This document shows positions 8,003-16,855 of a stretch of DNA of 64,000 nucleotides, in pieces. The notes below the pieces were generated by a model, which made no database searches, had not been told where the DNA came from, and saw only the letters and a program-made list of their open reading frames with translations. How positions within the stretch are numbered: position 1 is the stretch's first letter; every line of letters starts with the position of its first letter. The translations under genes were made by a program, and so were the position numbers. Origin of the DNA: an uncultured Anaerococcus sp. (GTDB lineage Bacteria; Bacillota; Clostridia; Tissierellales; Peptoniphilaceae); the NCBI GenBank assembly GCA_900551095.1, contig URUJ01000003.1, positions 1-64,000 on the forward strand, in the 5' to 3' direction.

Positions 8003-8185
8003 CTACAGTATGCTTGAAAGTAGGAAATGGAATATCTTATCAAGTCCCCATATTGCAACTGCTGTAGCTGCACTAATGGCAATTACTAATAAAGTATACT
8101 CTAATGTAGTTTTCTTTACTGGCCATTGGACTTTCTTGAATTCTTTACTAACTCCAGCGAAGAAAGAATCTTTTTTCTTAGCCAT
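8003..8185 (-). CDS. secE: Preprotein translocase subunit SecE
   Basis: SecE is the small essential subunit clamping SecY in the membrane. This 60-residue short Gram-positive form has the amphipathic helix FFAGVSKEFKKVQWPVKKTT (about 8-27) followed by one membrane span (LLVIAISAATAVAIWGLDKI). Position between rpmG and nusG is the universal one. Its SD overlaps the rpmG stop codon. Confidence 0.96.
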   Translation of the reverse strand: MAKKKDSFFAGVSKEFKKVQWPVKKTTLEYTLLVIAISAATAVAIWGLDKIFHFLLSSIL

Positions 8186-8193
8186 TTAATCTC

Positions 8194-8343
8194 CTACCTT
8201 GTTTCTTTATGAACTGTGTGTTTTTTGCAGAATGGGCAGTATTTTTTAAGCTCAATTCTTTCACTATGATTTGTTTTGTTTTTTGTTGTATCATAGTTTC
8301 TGTTCTTGCATTCTGTGCATTCTAATTTAACTTTAGTTCTCAT
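8194..8343 (-). CDS. rpmG: Ribosomal protein L33 (four-cysteine form)
   Basis: A 49-residue protein reading [20 protein letters not shown] at its start and ending [10 protein letters not shown]. Two CxxC pairs (CTEC at 9-12, CPFC at 36-39) make it the zinc-binding C+ form of L33. SD AGGAGGTG lies upstream of ATG 8343. It is the first gene of the secE-nusG-rplKA operon, which is the usual order, and has a strong promoter 47 bases upstream. Confidence 0.96.
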   Translation of the reverse strand: MRTKVKLECTECKNRNYDTTKNKTNHSERIELKKYCPFCKKHTVHKETR

Positions 8344-8389
8344 AAAACACCTCCTATTTATCTATACGGATACTTCCATACAATGATTT

Positions 8390-8418
8390 ATATTACCAGC
8401 AAAGTCTATTCTTGTCAA
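8390..8418 (-). promoter_or_regulatory. Promoter of the rpmG-secE-nusG-rplK-rplA operon
   Basis: Perfect TTGACA (8413-8418) and TAATAT (8390-8395) with 17 bp spacing on the minus strand. It lies immediately after the stop of the preceding small gene at 8430. Confidence 0.85.
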
Positions 8419-8429
8419 TACTTACAAGC

Positions 8430-8747
8430 TTATTTTAATAGATTTTTCAAAAATTCTTCTCTTTTTTTGATAAGAAGTTTTCTAATGTCGTCTAAATCGT
8501 GATTGGAAAAGCAATAATCACTATAAGAAAGAAGTATCTCTTCTATATCGGAAAACTCATATATGCCCTCTTCTTCAAATTTTCCTAGATATTCATCTTC
8601 CCTATCATAATAAATAACCGGCGGATAACTTTCTAATTTTGATGTATCAAAGGCAATATAAGACTCTCTTGCATAAGCTCTTCTTCCTACTAATAAAAAA
8701 CTCTCTTTTATGTTTATTTCTCTTCCACTTTTGTAATCTTTAATCAA
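8430..8747 (-). CDS. Uncharacterised 105-residue protein
   Basis: I do not recognise this family. The protein is soluble, acidic in its middle and basic at its C-terminus (LLIKKREEFLKNLLK), with no signal peptide or membrane segment. Tyr and Asp/Glu are frequent (YYDREDEYLGKFEEEGIYEF). It overlaps the end of glmM by 8 bases, so it is almost surely cotranslated with it. No terminator is visible between this gene and the rpmG promoter. Coding is supported by the tight overlap and normal codon use. Confidence 0.65.
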   Translation of the reverse strand: MIKDYKSGREINIKESFLLVGRRAYARESYIAFDTSKLESYPPVIYYDREDEYLGKFEEEGIYEFSDIEEILLSYSDYCFSNHDLDDIRKLLIKKREEFLKNLLK

Positions 8748-10089
8748 GACTTAGGCCATTTTCCTTAATTGTGCTTACAATTTCGTTGGCAGATTCATTT
8801 GCGACATCCTCTGTTTCAGCCTCTACCATTACCCTTATAAGTGGCTCAGTTCCAGACTTGCGAACTAAAACTCTACCAGAATCACCAAGTTTATTTTCTA
8901 TTTTTTCTATACTTTCTTTTACATTTGTATTATCCAAAACAGTATTTTTATCTTTCACTCTGACATTAATAAGTACTTGTGGATAAATTTTTAAATCACG
9001 AACTAAACTTTTTAGGTCATTTTTAGATTCAATCATTGCTTCCATAACCTTAAGTGAAGTAAGAATACCATCTCCTGTATTAGCAAATTTCTTAATTATG
9101 ACATGACCAGATTGTTCTCCACCAAGTTCTATATCTTTTTCATACATTCTTGCATGGACATTTTTATCTCCAACATCAGTTTTTTCGTAATTAATACCCA
9201 GTTCATCAAATGCTTTATAAAGACCAAGGTTTGACATAATGGTTGTGACTACTGAATTAGAATCAAGACCACCTTCTTTTTTCATGAAATTCGCTAATAT
9301 ATAAAGAATGGAATCGCCATCTATGACATTTCCTTCATTATCAACTGCAATACATCTATCGCAATCACCGTCAAAAGCAAAACCTAAATCTAGTTTGTTC
9401 TCAACTACATATTTTCTTAGACCTTCTATATGGGTAGAGCCTGCATCTTTATTTATATTAAATCCATTTGGTTCAGCATTTATTAAAAAAGTATCAGCGC
9501 CAAGAGCATCATAAACAGGTTTAGCTATAGTAAAGGCTGCTCCGTTTGCACAATCAAGACCAACTTTAATGCCCTCAAAAGACTTAGTTACTGTTTGGAT
9601 AAGATAGGCAATGTATCTATTACGACCACCTATGTAGTCGACAGTCCTACCAATATCTTCCCCACAAGCTAGATCAATATCCTCAATATCGCTATCTATA
9701 TAGTCTTCAAGTTTCATTAAGAAATCATCTTCCATTTTTTCGCCGTATTTATTAATAATTTTAATACCATTATCATGGTAAGGATTGTGGCTTGCTGTAA
9801 TCATTATGCCGCAATCAAAGTCCTCTGTTCTTGTTATATATGAAACTGAAGGAGTCGGTGTCACGTGAAGTAGGTGAGCATTAGAGCCTGATGAGGTAAT
9901 CCCAGCTGATAGGGCATCTTCAAACATATAAGATGACCTTCTAGTATCTTTACCTATAAGAATTTTACCTCTACCATTATTCTTCTCTGAAAAATAATCT
10001 CCTATAAATCTACCGATTTTAAAAGCATGATAAACGTTAAGGTTCTTATTAGCCTCGCCCCTAAATCCATCTGTGCCAAAATATTTCAT
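8740..10089 (-). CDS. glmM: Phosphoglucosamine mutase
   Basis: GlmM converts glucosamine-6-phosphate to glucosamine-1-phosphate on the way to UDP-GlcNAc and peptidoglycan. The 449 residues contain the phosphoserine loop ITASHNPYHDNG, with S100 as the phosphorylated serine. The metal-binding loop is FDGDCDR (D240, D242, D244), the sugar loop is GGEQSGH, and the phosphate-binding loop near the C-terminus is VRKSGTEPLIRVM. ATG 10089 follows GAGGAG. The downstream unknown gene overlaps it. Confidence 0.97.
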   Translation of the reverse strand: MKYFGTDGFRGEANKNLNVYHAFKIGRFIGDYFSEKNNGRGKILIGKDTRRSSYMFEDALSAGITSSGSNAHLLHVTPTPSVSYITRTEDFDCGIMITASHNPYHDNGIKIINKYGEKMEDDFLMKLEDYIDSDIEDIDLACGEDIGRTVDYIGGRNRYIAYLIQTVTKSFEGIKVGLDCANGAAFTIAKPVYDALGADTFLINAEPNGFNINKDAGSTHIEGLRKYVVENKLDLGFAFDGDCDRCIAVDNEGNVIDGDSILYILANFMKKEGGLDSNSVVTTIMSNLGLYKAFDELGINYEKTDVGDKNVHARMYEKDIELGGEQSGHVIIKKFANTGDGILTSLKVMEAMIESKNDLKSLVRDLKIYPQVLINVRVKDKNTVLDNTNVKESIEKIENKLGDSGRVLVRKSGTEPLIRVMVEAETEDVANESANEIVSTIKENGLSLD

Positions 10090-10170
10090 AATATCTCCTC
10101 TCGATTAATAATTCTCATAGAATTACTATACTTCCATAAAGAATTTTATAAAAATCTCAGATATTTTATT

Positions 10171-10205
10171 AAAAAAATCCTGCAAGTAAACTTACAGGAA
10201 TTTTT
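10171..10205 (-). terminator. Terminator of the riboflavin operon/HAD gene
   Basis: On the minus strand TCCTG and CAGGA close a stem extended by TAAGTTTACTTG and followed by TTTTTTT. It lies at the stop of the HAD gene. Confidence 0.85.
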
Positions 10206-10801
10206 TATAATATTTCTTTTAAATCTGCTATTGATAATATTTTAATATCAGAACCTATAGCTTCGTCAAGGCTTCCATATCCATAGGTCGCAAATATTGT
10301 TTTCTTATTATTTTTAAGACCTGCTTCTATATCCTCTTTGCGGTCACCTATCATTATATAATCGTCCTTGATTTCTCTAGCTAATATTTTATACTTATCT
10401 ATAAAATTATAATCTTCACCGATAAAGTATTTAGAAAAATATCTATCAAGGTCAAATTTTTCTCTAGCAGCCTCCATATATACATTTCTACACTTTGATA
10501 GAATATAAAGTTCATATTTTTCCTTTAGACATTCTAAAGTTTCGATTGCTCCATCGTAAAGTTCTCCTGATTCTCTCATATATTTTATTATCCTATCGCC
10601 ATTTTTCTTTATATATAGAGTTTTATCAGTATTATCCTTTAAGATTTCATCCCAGACAACTCTTGGACTCATCCCTATAAATGACTTATAGTCGAAACCA
10701 TCTACAGGTATACCCAATTCATTAAGACTTTCTGTTATTGCTTTTTCGTAGGATATTTCTGTATTATGAATCGTTCCATCAAAATCAAATACTAAAATCA
10801 T
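10205..10801 (-). CDS. HAD-superfamily hydrolase (phosphoglycolate phosphatase-like)
   Basis: A 198-residue HAD phosphatase. Motif I is [10 protein letters not shown] (D6, D8), motif II is YILSKC, and motif III/IV is [14 protein letters not shown] helical cap lies between motifs I and II, as in subclass IA. It overlaps ribH by 4 bases at the end of the riboflavin operon. Bacteria need a HAD phosphatase for 5-amino-6-(5-phosphoribitylamino)uracil, so a role in riboflavin synthesis is attractive, but this is inferred from context only; it may be a general sugar-phosphate phosphatase. Confidence 0.85.
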   Translation of the reverse strand: MILVFDFDGTIHNTEISYEKAITESLNELGIPVDGFDYKSFIGMSPRVVWDEILKDNTDKTLYIKKNGDRIIKYMRESGELYDGAIETLECLKEKYELYILSKCRNVYMEAAREKFDLDRYFSKYFIGEDYNFIDKYKILAREIKDDYIMIGDRKEDIEAGLKNNKKTIFATYGYGSLDEAIGSDIKILSIADLKEIL

Positions 10802-11259
10802 AAGAGGTCAACTAAATTTGCCATTTCTATTGCAGATATAGCTGCTTCTGCTCCCTTATTTCCTGATTTAACACCTGCTCTTTGGACAGCCTGGTCAATA
10901 TTATCTGTAGTAACTACACCAAAGATGACTGGTTTTTCACTTTCTAGACCCACTTGAGCCACACCCTTAGATACTTCTGCACACACATAATCAAAATGAG
11001 GTGTATCTCCACGGATTACCGCTCCAAGGCAAATCACTGCGTCAACATCGTCTTTTTTAGCAAGTTTTTTGGCAACTAGTGGGATTTCAAAAGCTCCTGG
11101 AACTCTTACTATGGAAATCTCTTCATCTTTCACTTCATGTCTTTTTAGAGCATCAAGACAGCCTTCAACTAATCTATCTGTTATAAAATGGTTAAATCTT
11201 GCAACAACTATCGCATACTTTTTATCTCTTGAAACTAAATTAGCACTATATTCACGCAT
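10798..11259 (-). CDS. ribH: 6,7-dimethyl-8-ribityllumazine synthase
   Basis: RibH condenses the ribitylamino-pyrimidine with dihydroxybutanone phosphate to form lumazine. The 153 residues carry [18 protein letters not shown] and the active-site region [16 protein letters not shown] with the catalytic histidine, and the C-terminal NKGAEAA segment. It overlaps ribBA by 8 bases and the HAD gene by 4, consistent with translational coupling. Confidence 0.97.
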   Translation of the reverse strand: MREYSANLVSRDKKYAIVVARFNHFITDRLVEGCLDALKRHEVKDEEISIVRVPGAFEIPLVAKKLAKKDDVDAVICLGAVIRGDTPHFDYVCAEVSKGVAQVGLESEKPVIFGVVTTDNIDQAVQRAGVKSGNKGAEAAISAIEMANLVDLL

Positions 11260-12463
11260 TTTTTATCTCCTTAAATTCTCTTAAGTCATGACCCATTCTA
11301 ACTGCTTTTACTTTTAGATATTGTCTATCTATATCATTTGATTTTATTTCAAGTGGTTTTCTCTCGTTTACTTTGACACCATATTTCTCTATTTGCTCTA
11401 CCTTATCTGGATTGTTTGTCATTAGCTTTACAGACTTAACTCCAAGTTTTTTAAGTATCTCGCAAGCTACCTTATAATCTCTCATATCATCTGGAAAACC
11501 AAGTTTCCTATTAGCATCTACTGTATCAAAACCATGCTCTTGGAGCTCGTAAGCTTTAAGTTTGTTAAATAATCCTATGCCACGACCCTCCTGACGCATA
11601 TAAAGTAAAATCCCTTCACCATTTTCTTCTATAATTTTCAAAGCTTTGTGGAGTTGATTGCCACAATCGCATCTCTTTGATCCCAGAACATCACCTGTTA
11701 GACATTCTGAATGAATCCTAGTTAGGATATTTTCTCCTTTTATGTCACCTTTTGTTAGGGCAATATGTTCCTTACCATTTTCTGGATCAATAAAACCAAG
11801 AGCTGTAAATTCACCGTAATCAGATGGAAGCTTAACTGGGTTTGTCATCTCTAGGTCTAAAGCTTTATAATCTCTAATATATTGTTGAATTTCAGCTACA
11901 CTTGTCATTACAAGGCCAAGTTTATCAGCAAGTTTTACTAGACCTTCTCCCTTCATCATATGGCCGTCTTCAGCCATTATCTCACAGCAAAGGCCCACTT
12001 CTTTTTTTCCTGCAAGTCTCATCAAATCCACAGTTGCCTCTGTGTGTCCATCTCTTTCTAAAACTCCACCTTTTTTCGCAATAAGAGGAAAAACATGACC
12101 TGGTCTTCTAAAATCTTCTGGCTTTGAGGCAGGATTTACGATGTTTCTAATAGTTTCAGCCCTTTCAAAGGCAGAAATTCCTGTTGAAGTATTTACATGA
12201 TCTATAGATACTGTGAAGGCTGTCTCATGGTTATCTGTGTTATTAGCAACCATCAGAGGTAGCTTGATATTTTCAGCTACTTCCTTGCTAATAGGAGTAC
12301 AAATTAAACCCCTGCCGTATTTTGCCATGATATTTATCATCTGACCTGTGACATTTTCTCCAGCACAAATAAAATCACCTTCATTTTCCCTTGTTTCATC
12401 ATCTGTTACTATAATTAATTCGTCATTTCTTATAGCTTCTATAGCTTTTTCGATATTTGTCAT
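11252..12463 (-). CDS. ribBA: Bifunctional 3,4-dihydroxy-2-butanone-4-phosphate synthase / GTP cyclohydrolase II
   Basis: Supplies both riboflavin precursors. The N-terminal half (about 1-200) is DHBP synthase, with [14 protein letters not shown] for Mg/substrate binding and [20 protein letters not shown]. The C-terminal half (about 205-403) is GTP cyclohydrolase II, with the zinc cysteines in [15 protein letters not shown] and the catalytic segment [12 protein letters not shown]. 403 residues is the usual fused length. It lies between ribE and ribH in the order ribD-ribE-ribBA-ribH, as in B. subtilis. Confidence 0.97.
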   Translation of the reverse strand: MTNIEKAIEAIRNDELIIVTDDETRENEGDFICAGENVTGQMINIMAKYGRGLICTPISKEVAENIKLPLMVANNTDNHETAFTVSIDHVNTSTGISAFERAETIRNIVNPASKPEDFRRPGHVFPLIAKKGGVLERDGHTEATVDLMRLAGKKEVGLCCEIMAEDGHMMKGEGLVKLADKLGLVMTSVAEIQQYIRDYKALDLEMTNPVKLPSDYGEFTALGFIDPENGKEHIALTKGDIKGENILTRIHSECLTGDVLGSKRCDCGNQLHKALKIIEENGEGILLYMRQEGRGIGLFNKLKAYELQEHGFDTVDANRKLGFPDDMRDYKVACEILKKLGVKSVKLMTNNPDKVEQIEKYGVKVNERKPLEIKSNDIDRQYLKVKAVRMGHDLREFKEIKNA

Positions 12464-12464
12464 A

Positions 12465-13079
12465 CTAGTTAAGGCCTAAGAGTGAGCCCAAATCCTCCTT
12501 ATTATCATTTCTATATAATTTTTCCACAAAACGACCGATAATATCTGTTTCAATATTAACCAAATCACCTATTTTTTTATTTTTAAAATTTGTATTTGCA
12601 ATTGTTTCTGGAATGAGTGAAACTTCGAAATTATCTGCACTTTCCGCTGATACAGTAAGGGAAATCCCGTCTAGACAAACAGACCCCTTATTTACAATAT
12701 ATTTGCAAATTTCTCTCGTAGTTTTAAACCTATACACATTTTTATTTATACCAATCAATTTTCCAACCCCATCCACATGGCCTTGGACTATATGACCGTC
12801 AAGCCTATCAGAAAACCTCAAAGCTCTTTCAAGGTTAACGTACTTTCCTAAAATAGCCGGACTATATTTCGTTTTATCAAGGCTTTCTTTCATAAGATCT
12901 GCCTTATAATAATCATTGCCAAACTCAGTAACAGTAAGGCAAACTCCATCAGTCATTATCGAATCACCAATTTTTAAATCTTCTAAGACATTTTTGCATG
13001 AAATTTTCACTTCTACATGGTCAGATTTTTGTCTAAAATCTGTAACTTTACCTAATTCAGTTGATATTCCTGTAAACAT
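12465..13079 (-). CDS. ribE: Riboflavin synthase (alpha subunit)
   Basis: Dismutates two lumazines to riboflavin. The protein starts MFTGISTELGKV, the canonical N-terminus, and shows the internal duplication of the lumazine-binding domain: MTDGVCLTV in repeat 1 and VCLDGISLTV in repeat 2, each with GHxVQGHVDG-like contacts (GHIVQGHVDGVG). I start at ATG 13079, 204 residues. A TTG 12 bases upstream is in frame but the SD GAGG is placed for the ATG. It overlaps ribD by 23 bases. Confidence 0.96.
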   Translation of the reverse strand: MFTGISTELGKVTDFRQKSDHVEVKISCKNVLEDLKIGDSIMTDGVCLTVTEFGNDYYKADLMKESLDKTKYSPAILGKYVNLERALRFSDRLDGHIVQGHVDGVGKLIGINKNVYRFKTTREICKYIVNKGSVCLDGISLTVSAESADNFEVSLIPETIANTNFKNKKIGDLVNIETDIIGRFVEKLYRNDNKEDLGSLLGLN

Positions 13080-14133
13080 TATTAACCTCAAGCATTATAT
13101 CTTGACCAAATCTTTGGGTCTTATTTATTTCAAATTTTTTGGCATCCTTAATTTCACTTACCCCTTCTCCCATGAAGGCTGACCTTGAATCTTTTCCGCC
13201 TACAACTATAGGGGCAATAAATTCATAAATCTTATCAACTAAGTCATTTTTTAGAAAACTTGTATTTATCATCGACCCACCCTCAACAAGGATTGATGAA
13301 ATATTCATCTTATAGAGTTTATCAACCAAATCATTAAGATCAACTTGACCGTTTAGGTTATTGCATCGGATAATCTTGGCATTAATGTCAGGATTTTTGT
13401 CAGATGTTGTAGCAATAATTGTTTCTTTATCAGATTTAAGATTAAAAATCTCAAGGTTTTTATCAAAATTTAAATCATTTGCAACTATTACTCTAACTGG
13501 ATCGACTCCACCATCAAACCTACAAGTAAGTTTGGCATTATCTTTAATAAGAGTATTTTTACCAATCAAAATAGCATCATAATCATTTCTCAATTTATGG
13601 ACAAAATTTCTTGATTTTTCTCCACTAATCCATTTTGAATCATAATCTTTAGTTGCAATCTTTCCATCTAGACTCATTGCATATTTAAGGGCAACCAGCG
13701 GTCTATTGTACTTCATATTAAAGAAAAATTTCTCGTTTAAAAGCTTTCCTTCATCTTCTAAGACTCCAGTTATTACCTCAATACCTGCATCCTCCATCTT
13801 CTTTATGCTGTCAACTTTTGGATTTGTATCAAGATTTGAAATTACAACCCTTTTTACCTTTTGCCTTATAACTTCGTCCACACAAGGTGGATTTTTACCA
13901 AAATGTGAACAAGGCTCTAGGTTTACAACCAATGTCGCACCCTCGGCGCTTTCTTTGGCATTTTTAAAACAATCAATTTCTGCATGGTCCAGACCAAAAC
14001 CGTGATGGTAACCTTTAGAAATTATCTTTCCGTCCTTAACTAGGACAGCTCCAACCATAGGATTTGTGAGAACCTTACCAGCACCTTTTCTAGCGAGACT
14101 AAAACATTCTCTCATCAATTTTTCATAATTCAA
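13057..14133 (-). CDS. ribD: Riboflavin biosynthesis deaminase/reductase
   Basis: Bifunctional enzyme for the second and third steps from GTP. The deaminase domain (about 1-145) has the zinc motif HAEIDCF and PCSHFGKNPPC. The reductase domain follows with LKYAMSLDGKIAT and the C-terminal SILVEGGSMIN. 358 residues is normal. It is the first gene after the FMN riboswitch and terminator, so flavin excess should shut off the whole operon. Confidence 0.97.
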   Translation of the reverse strand: MNYEKLMRECFSLARKGAGKVLTNPMVGAVLVKDGKIISKGYHHGFGLDHAEIDCFKNAKESAEGATLVVNLEPCSHFGKNPPCVDEVIRQKVKRVVISNLDTNPKVDSIKKMEDAGIEVITGVLEDEGKLLNEKFFFNMKYNRPLVALKYAMSLDGKIATKDYDSKWISGEKSRNFVHKLRNDYDAILIGKNTLIKDNAKLTCRFDGGVDPVRVIVANDLNFDKNLEIFNLKSDKETIIATTSDKNPDINAKIIRCNNLNGQVDLNDLVDKLYKMNISSILVEGGSMINTSFLKNDLVDKIYEFIAPIVVGGKDSRSAFMGEGVSEIKDAKKFEINKTQRFGQDIMLEVNNVYRNIN

Positions 14134-14156
14134 TCTATCACTTCCTTTTCGGGAAC

Positions 14157-14181
14157 TAAAAAAAGTCCCCTTTCAGGGGCT
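14157..14181 (-). terminator. Riboswitch-controlled terminator before ribD
   Basis: On the minus strand GCCCCT-GAAA-GGGGAC is followed by seven T residues. It lies between the FMN aptamer and ribD, as expected for a transcription-terminating FMN riboswitch. Confidence 0.85.
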
Positions 14182-14215
14182 AAATTTCAAAGTAAATACA
14201 TATATAAATATAATA

Positions 14216-14323
14216 CTTCTCTCATCCAGACTTTAACTGTCGGTATCGGAATTTCGCCGATTCAGCTTTCGCTCGCAGACTATAACTGCCGGTGGAGAAT
14301 TTCACTCCGCCCTGAAGAATTTT
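14216..14323 (-). promoter_or_regulatory. FMN riboswitch (RFN element)
   Basis: On the minus strand the RFN blocks appear in order: CTTCAGGGCGGAGTGAAATT, CTCCACCGGCAGTTATAGTC, TGCGAGCGAAAGCTGAATCG, GCGAAATTCCGATACCGACAG, and AGTCTGGATGAGAGAAG. These are the strongly conserved segments of the FMN aptamer. A strong promoter lies upstream, and a terminator then ribD lie downstream. Confidence 0.96.
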
Positions 14324-14340
14324 TTATCTTTACAATGACA

Positions 14341-14369
14341 ATTATAATATAAGGTTTTCCTTTTGTCAA
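14341..14369 (-). promoter_or_regulatory. Promoter of the riboflavin operon
   Basis: Perfect TTGACA (14364-14369) and perfect TATAAT (14341-14346) with 17 bp spacing on the minus strand, directly before the FMN aptamer. Confidence 0.9.
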
Positions 14370-14435
14370 ATCATTCTTGCGATACTTTCCTAACTGCAAA
14401 TTTAACTATCAAAAAAAATCTGATATAATATAGTT

Positions 14436-15146
14436 ATGAGAAAATTAGATTATATACCAAGAACAAAACTAAAAATGATTCATATTGATGAAGCGTATTC
14501 TTTTGGAATAGATTCAATTTTATTAGGGAATTTCGCTAAAATGAAGAAAAATAAAATCCTCCTGGATATAGGTTCTGGAAATGGAATCCTTGCCATGATG
14601 GCAAATGACCTTTACAATTTAAAAAAAGTCTATGCAGTAGAAATCCAAAAAACAAAGACAGATATTTTGGAGGAAAATTTAAGACTTAACGATATTAAAA
14701 ATATCGAAATAATAAACAAAAATTTAAGCGATGTGGATTTTAGGGAAAACACCCTTGACTATATTATTACAAATCCACCCTATTATAAAATAAATCAAAA
14801 TATAAAAAATAAAAAAGAGGAATTTCTAATTTCTAGACAAGAACTTTACCTAAATCTTGATAATATATTTAACTTTGCCAATAAAACTCTAAAGGATAAG
14901 GGGAAACTTTTTATGATTCACAAACCAGAAAGAATGGTAGAAATTTTTACTAAAGCTGGCAATATAAAACCAAAAAGAATCCAGTTTGTATCCTCAACCT
15001 TTGATACCAAACCACAATTTATCCTAATAGAATTTGTTAAAAATGCCAAAGACGGAATTAAAATCGAAGACCCAATTATAATCTATAAAGACGGCAATTA
15101 TACAGACCAAGTTAGGAAAATAAACGGAAACTACAAGGAGGACTAA
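14436..15146 (+). CDS. TrmN6/YfiC-type tRNA (adenine-N6)-methyltransferase
   Basis: A class I SAM-dependent methyltransferase of 236 residues. Motif I is LLDIGSGNGILAMM (about 43-56), and the N6-adenine catalytic motif is NPPY (about 113-116). N-terminal FGIDSILLGNFA is typical of the TrmN6 group that methylates A37 of tRNA1(Val). The neighbour rsmI starts within the stop codon (TAATG), matching the methyltransferase-rsmI pairing seen in Bacillus (yabB-yabC region). The exact target is inferred from family. Confidence 0.9.
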   Translation: MRKLDYIPRTKLKMIHIDEAYSFGIDSILLGNFAKMKKNKILLDIGSGNGILAMMANDLYNLKKVYAVEIQKTKTDILEENLRLNDIKNIEIINKNLSDVDFRENTLDYIITNPPYYKINQNIKNKKEEFLISRQELYLNLDNIFNFANKTLKDKGKLFMIHKPERMVEIFTKAGNIKPKRIQFVSSTFDTKPQFILIEFVKNAKDGIKIEDPIIIYKDGNYTDQVRKINGNYKED

Positions 15147-15964
15147 TGGATTACCAAATATATTTTATCCCAACACCAATCGGAAACTTAGAAGACATGA
15201 CTATAAGGGCAATTAATACCCTAAAATCAGTAGACCTAATAGCCTGTGAAGATACTAGAGAATCAAAGAAACTCCTTGATTTTTATAAAATAAATAAACC
15301 TCTCACTTCCTACCATAAATTTAATGAACAAGCGAAAAGCGAAGAGCTTATAAATAAGGCGTCTGAAGGCCTTACAATAGGAGTAATTAGCGATCAGGGC
15401 ATGCCTGGGATGTCTGATCCTGGAGAGATTTTGATAAAAAAATGCCTAGAAAATAATATTTCCTACACAATCCTACCTGGTCCAAGTTCAATACTTACAG
15501 CCCTAATCGGTTCTGGCCAAGATATGAATCAATTTACATTTTATGGCTTTATTGGTAAAAAATCTAAAGAAAAAAAAGAACTTTATGAAAAATTAAAAAC
15601 CGAGGATAAAACTTCAATAATCTTTGACTCTGTCCACAATCTTCCAAAAACCATCGAAGATTTTAAAGGACTTTTCCCAGAAAGAAAACTTACCATAGCA
15701 AGAGAGCTTACAAAGAAATTTGAAGAATACAAGACTTATACCATAAAAGATATTGACCCAGAAGAAATCACCTTCAAAGGCGAATTTGTCCTAATTCTAG
15801 AAGGCAAAAAGGAAGAAAAGTCAGATGATATTTCAAATTTTGATGATAAAATAAGACAAATGATAAATGATGGCAAGTCTACCAAAGAAATTGTCAAAAC
15901 AATCAAAAAAGAAAGCGAATTTTCAAAAAACGAAATCTATGAATATGTTCTTAATTTTAAATAG
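15146..15964 (+). CDS. rsmI: 16S rRNA (cytidine-1402-2'-O)-methyltransferase
   Basis: RsmI methylates the ribose of C1402 in the decoding centre. The tetrapyrrole-methylase fold is recognisable from FIPTPIGNLEDMTIRAINTL, then CEDTRESKKLL, then SDQGMPGMSDPGE, and the SAM loop PGPSSILTALIGSG. 272 residues is close to the usual length, with a C-terminal Lys/Glu-rich tail. SD AAGGAGG is inside the end of the upstream gene, and the two share the TAATG junction. Confidence 0.96.
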   Translation: MDYQIYFIPTPIGNLEDMTIRAINTLKSVDLIACEDTRESKKLLDFYKINKPLTSYHKFNEQAKSEELINKASEGLTIGVISDQGMPGMSDPGEILIKKCLENNISYTILPGPSSILTALIGSGQDMNQFTFYGFIGKKSKEKKELYEKLKTEDKTSIIFDSVHNLPKTIEDFKGLFPERKLTIARELTKKFEEYKTYTIKDIDPEEITFKGEFVLILEGKKEEKSDDISNFDDKIRQMINDGKSTKEIVKTIKKESEFSKNEIYEYVLNFK

Positions 15965-15975
15965 GAGGCCTTAAT

Positions 15976-16153
15976 ATGAAAAATAAAAAATATAAGAAAA
16001 TAGCTATATTAATACTTGTAATAGGAATAATTTTTATATTCTACGCCCTAAATCATCCAGAAGCGTCCTTTCCATGGTCTAATAATATAACATATATTAT
16101 TTTACATAGTCTACCTTCTTCTAATTGTTTATTTTGCAAGCAAAAAAAATTAA
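15976..16153 (+). pseudogene. Small two-span membrane protein gene with a 1-bp frameshift
   Basis: The ORF opens with MKNKKYKKIAILILVIGIIF after SD TAGGAGG and continues with ALNHPEASFPWSNNITYII. At a run of four T (16100-16103) the frame changes character: the original frame reads through the downstream terminator to give a 76-residue product. Removing one T gives YIVYLLLIVYFASKKN and a stop at 16151-16153, just before the terminator. This restores a second hydrophobic span and a 58-residue protein. I therefore read it as a frameshifted small membrane protein, or a sequencing error in the homopolymer. Function unknown. Confidence 0.65.
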
Positions 16154-16158
16154 AATAC

Positions 16159-16193
16159 AAAGTCCCAAATTATTATAAAAGTCTGGGACTTTT
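16159..16193 (+). terminator. Terminator of the TrmN6-rsmI transcript
   Basis: AAAGTCCCA and TGGGACTTT form a 9-bp stem followed by TTT. It lies 6 bases after the restored stop of the small membrane protein gene. Confidence 0.75.
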
Positions 16194-16203
16194 AACTTTG
16201 CTA

Positions 16204-16230
16204 TAAAAAACCACCCACATCGTGGATGGC
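16204..16230 (-). terminator. Terminator after rpsU
   Basis: On the minus strand CCATCCAC-GAT-GTGGGTGG is followed by TTTTTTAT, 8 bases after the rpsU stop. It ends the heat-shock/rpsU transcript. Confidence 0.85.
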
Positions 16231-16237
16231 TAAATTA

Positions 16238-16420
16238 TTATCTTCTTTTTCTGTTTTTTCTTTTAGCAGCGTCGTTTTTCTTTTTCTTTATAACGCTTGG
16301 TTTTTCGTAGTGTTCTCTTCTTCTGTATTCAGAAAGTACACCGGATCTTGCGCATTGTCTTTTGAATCTCTTAATCGCACTGTCGATTGATTCGTTTTCT
16401 CCAACTCTGATTTCTGTCAT
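16238..16420 (-). CDS. rpsU: Ribosomal protein S21
   Basis: A 60-residue S21 starting [20 protein letters not shown], with the conserved [16 protein letters not shown] core and a very basic C-terminus. Longer in-frame extension upstream overlaps hinT and has no SD; ATG 16420 is preceded by GAGGGGGG. S21 helps 30S initiation on mRNA. Position downstream of mtaB near dnaJ is a conserved Firmicutes arrangement. Confidence 0.96.
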   Translation of the reverse strand: MTEIRVGENESIDSAIKRFKRQCARSGVLSEYRRREHYEKPSVIKKKKNDAAKRKNRKRR

Positions 16421-16460
16421 CTCTATCCCCCCTCTCGTATATGCACGGTCTAGACTTAAA

Positions 16461-16802
16461 TCAGCCTGGTGGCCATTGTAGGCTTCTGTCTCCAAGTACA
16501 TGGAAATGCATATGAGGCACAGTTTGTCCTCCATCTTCTCCAATGTTGTTGACTATTCTATAGCCAGAATCAGCCATGCCCTTGTCTCGAGCAATTTTTC
16601 TGATTGCTAAAAATATCTTGCCTATCAAATCACTATCAGACTCATCGAGAGTCTCTAGACTTTCTATGTGCTTTTTTGGTATAACAAGAAAATGGATAGG
16701 TGCTTGTGGATCTAAATCGTCAAATGCAATTAACTCTTCATCTTCATAGATTATGTTAGATGGGATTTCACCTTCTACAATCTTACAAAATACACAATCC
16801 AT
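16461..16802 (-). CDS. hinT: HIT-family (HINT) nucleotide hydrolase
   Basis: Histidine-triad proteins of the HINT branch cleave nucleoside phosphoramidates and acyl adenylates. The 113 residues start [15 protein letters not shown] (CxxC zinc-like pair, common in bacterial HIT proteins) and end with the triad HMHFH at 97-101 within [12 protein letters not shown]. The C-terminal WPPG is the usual end. It lies between mtaB and rpsU on the same strand. Confidence 0.95.
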   Translation of the reverse strand: MDCVFCKIVEGEIPSNIIYEDEELIAFDDLDPQAPIHFLVIPKKHIESLETLDESDSDLIGKIFLAIRKIARDKGMADSGYRIVNNIGEDGGQTVPHMHFHVLGDRSLQWPPG

Positions 16803-16855
16803 ACTTCACCCCCATTAATATATATGTTACCACAATTATTTTTAAGAGTAAAGTT

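Noticed and set aside
10090..10170. Promoter of glmM
   Set aside because: A TATAGT-like -10 can be chosen, but there is no acceptable -35, so I did not list it.
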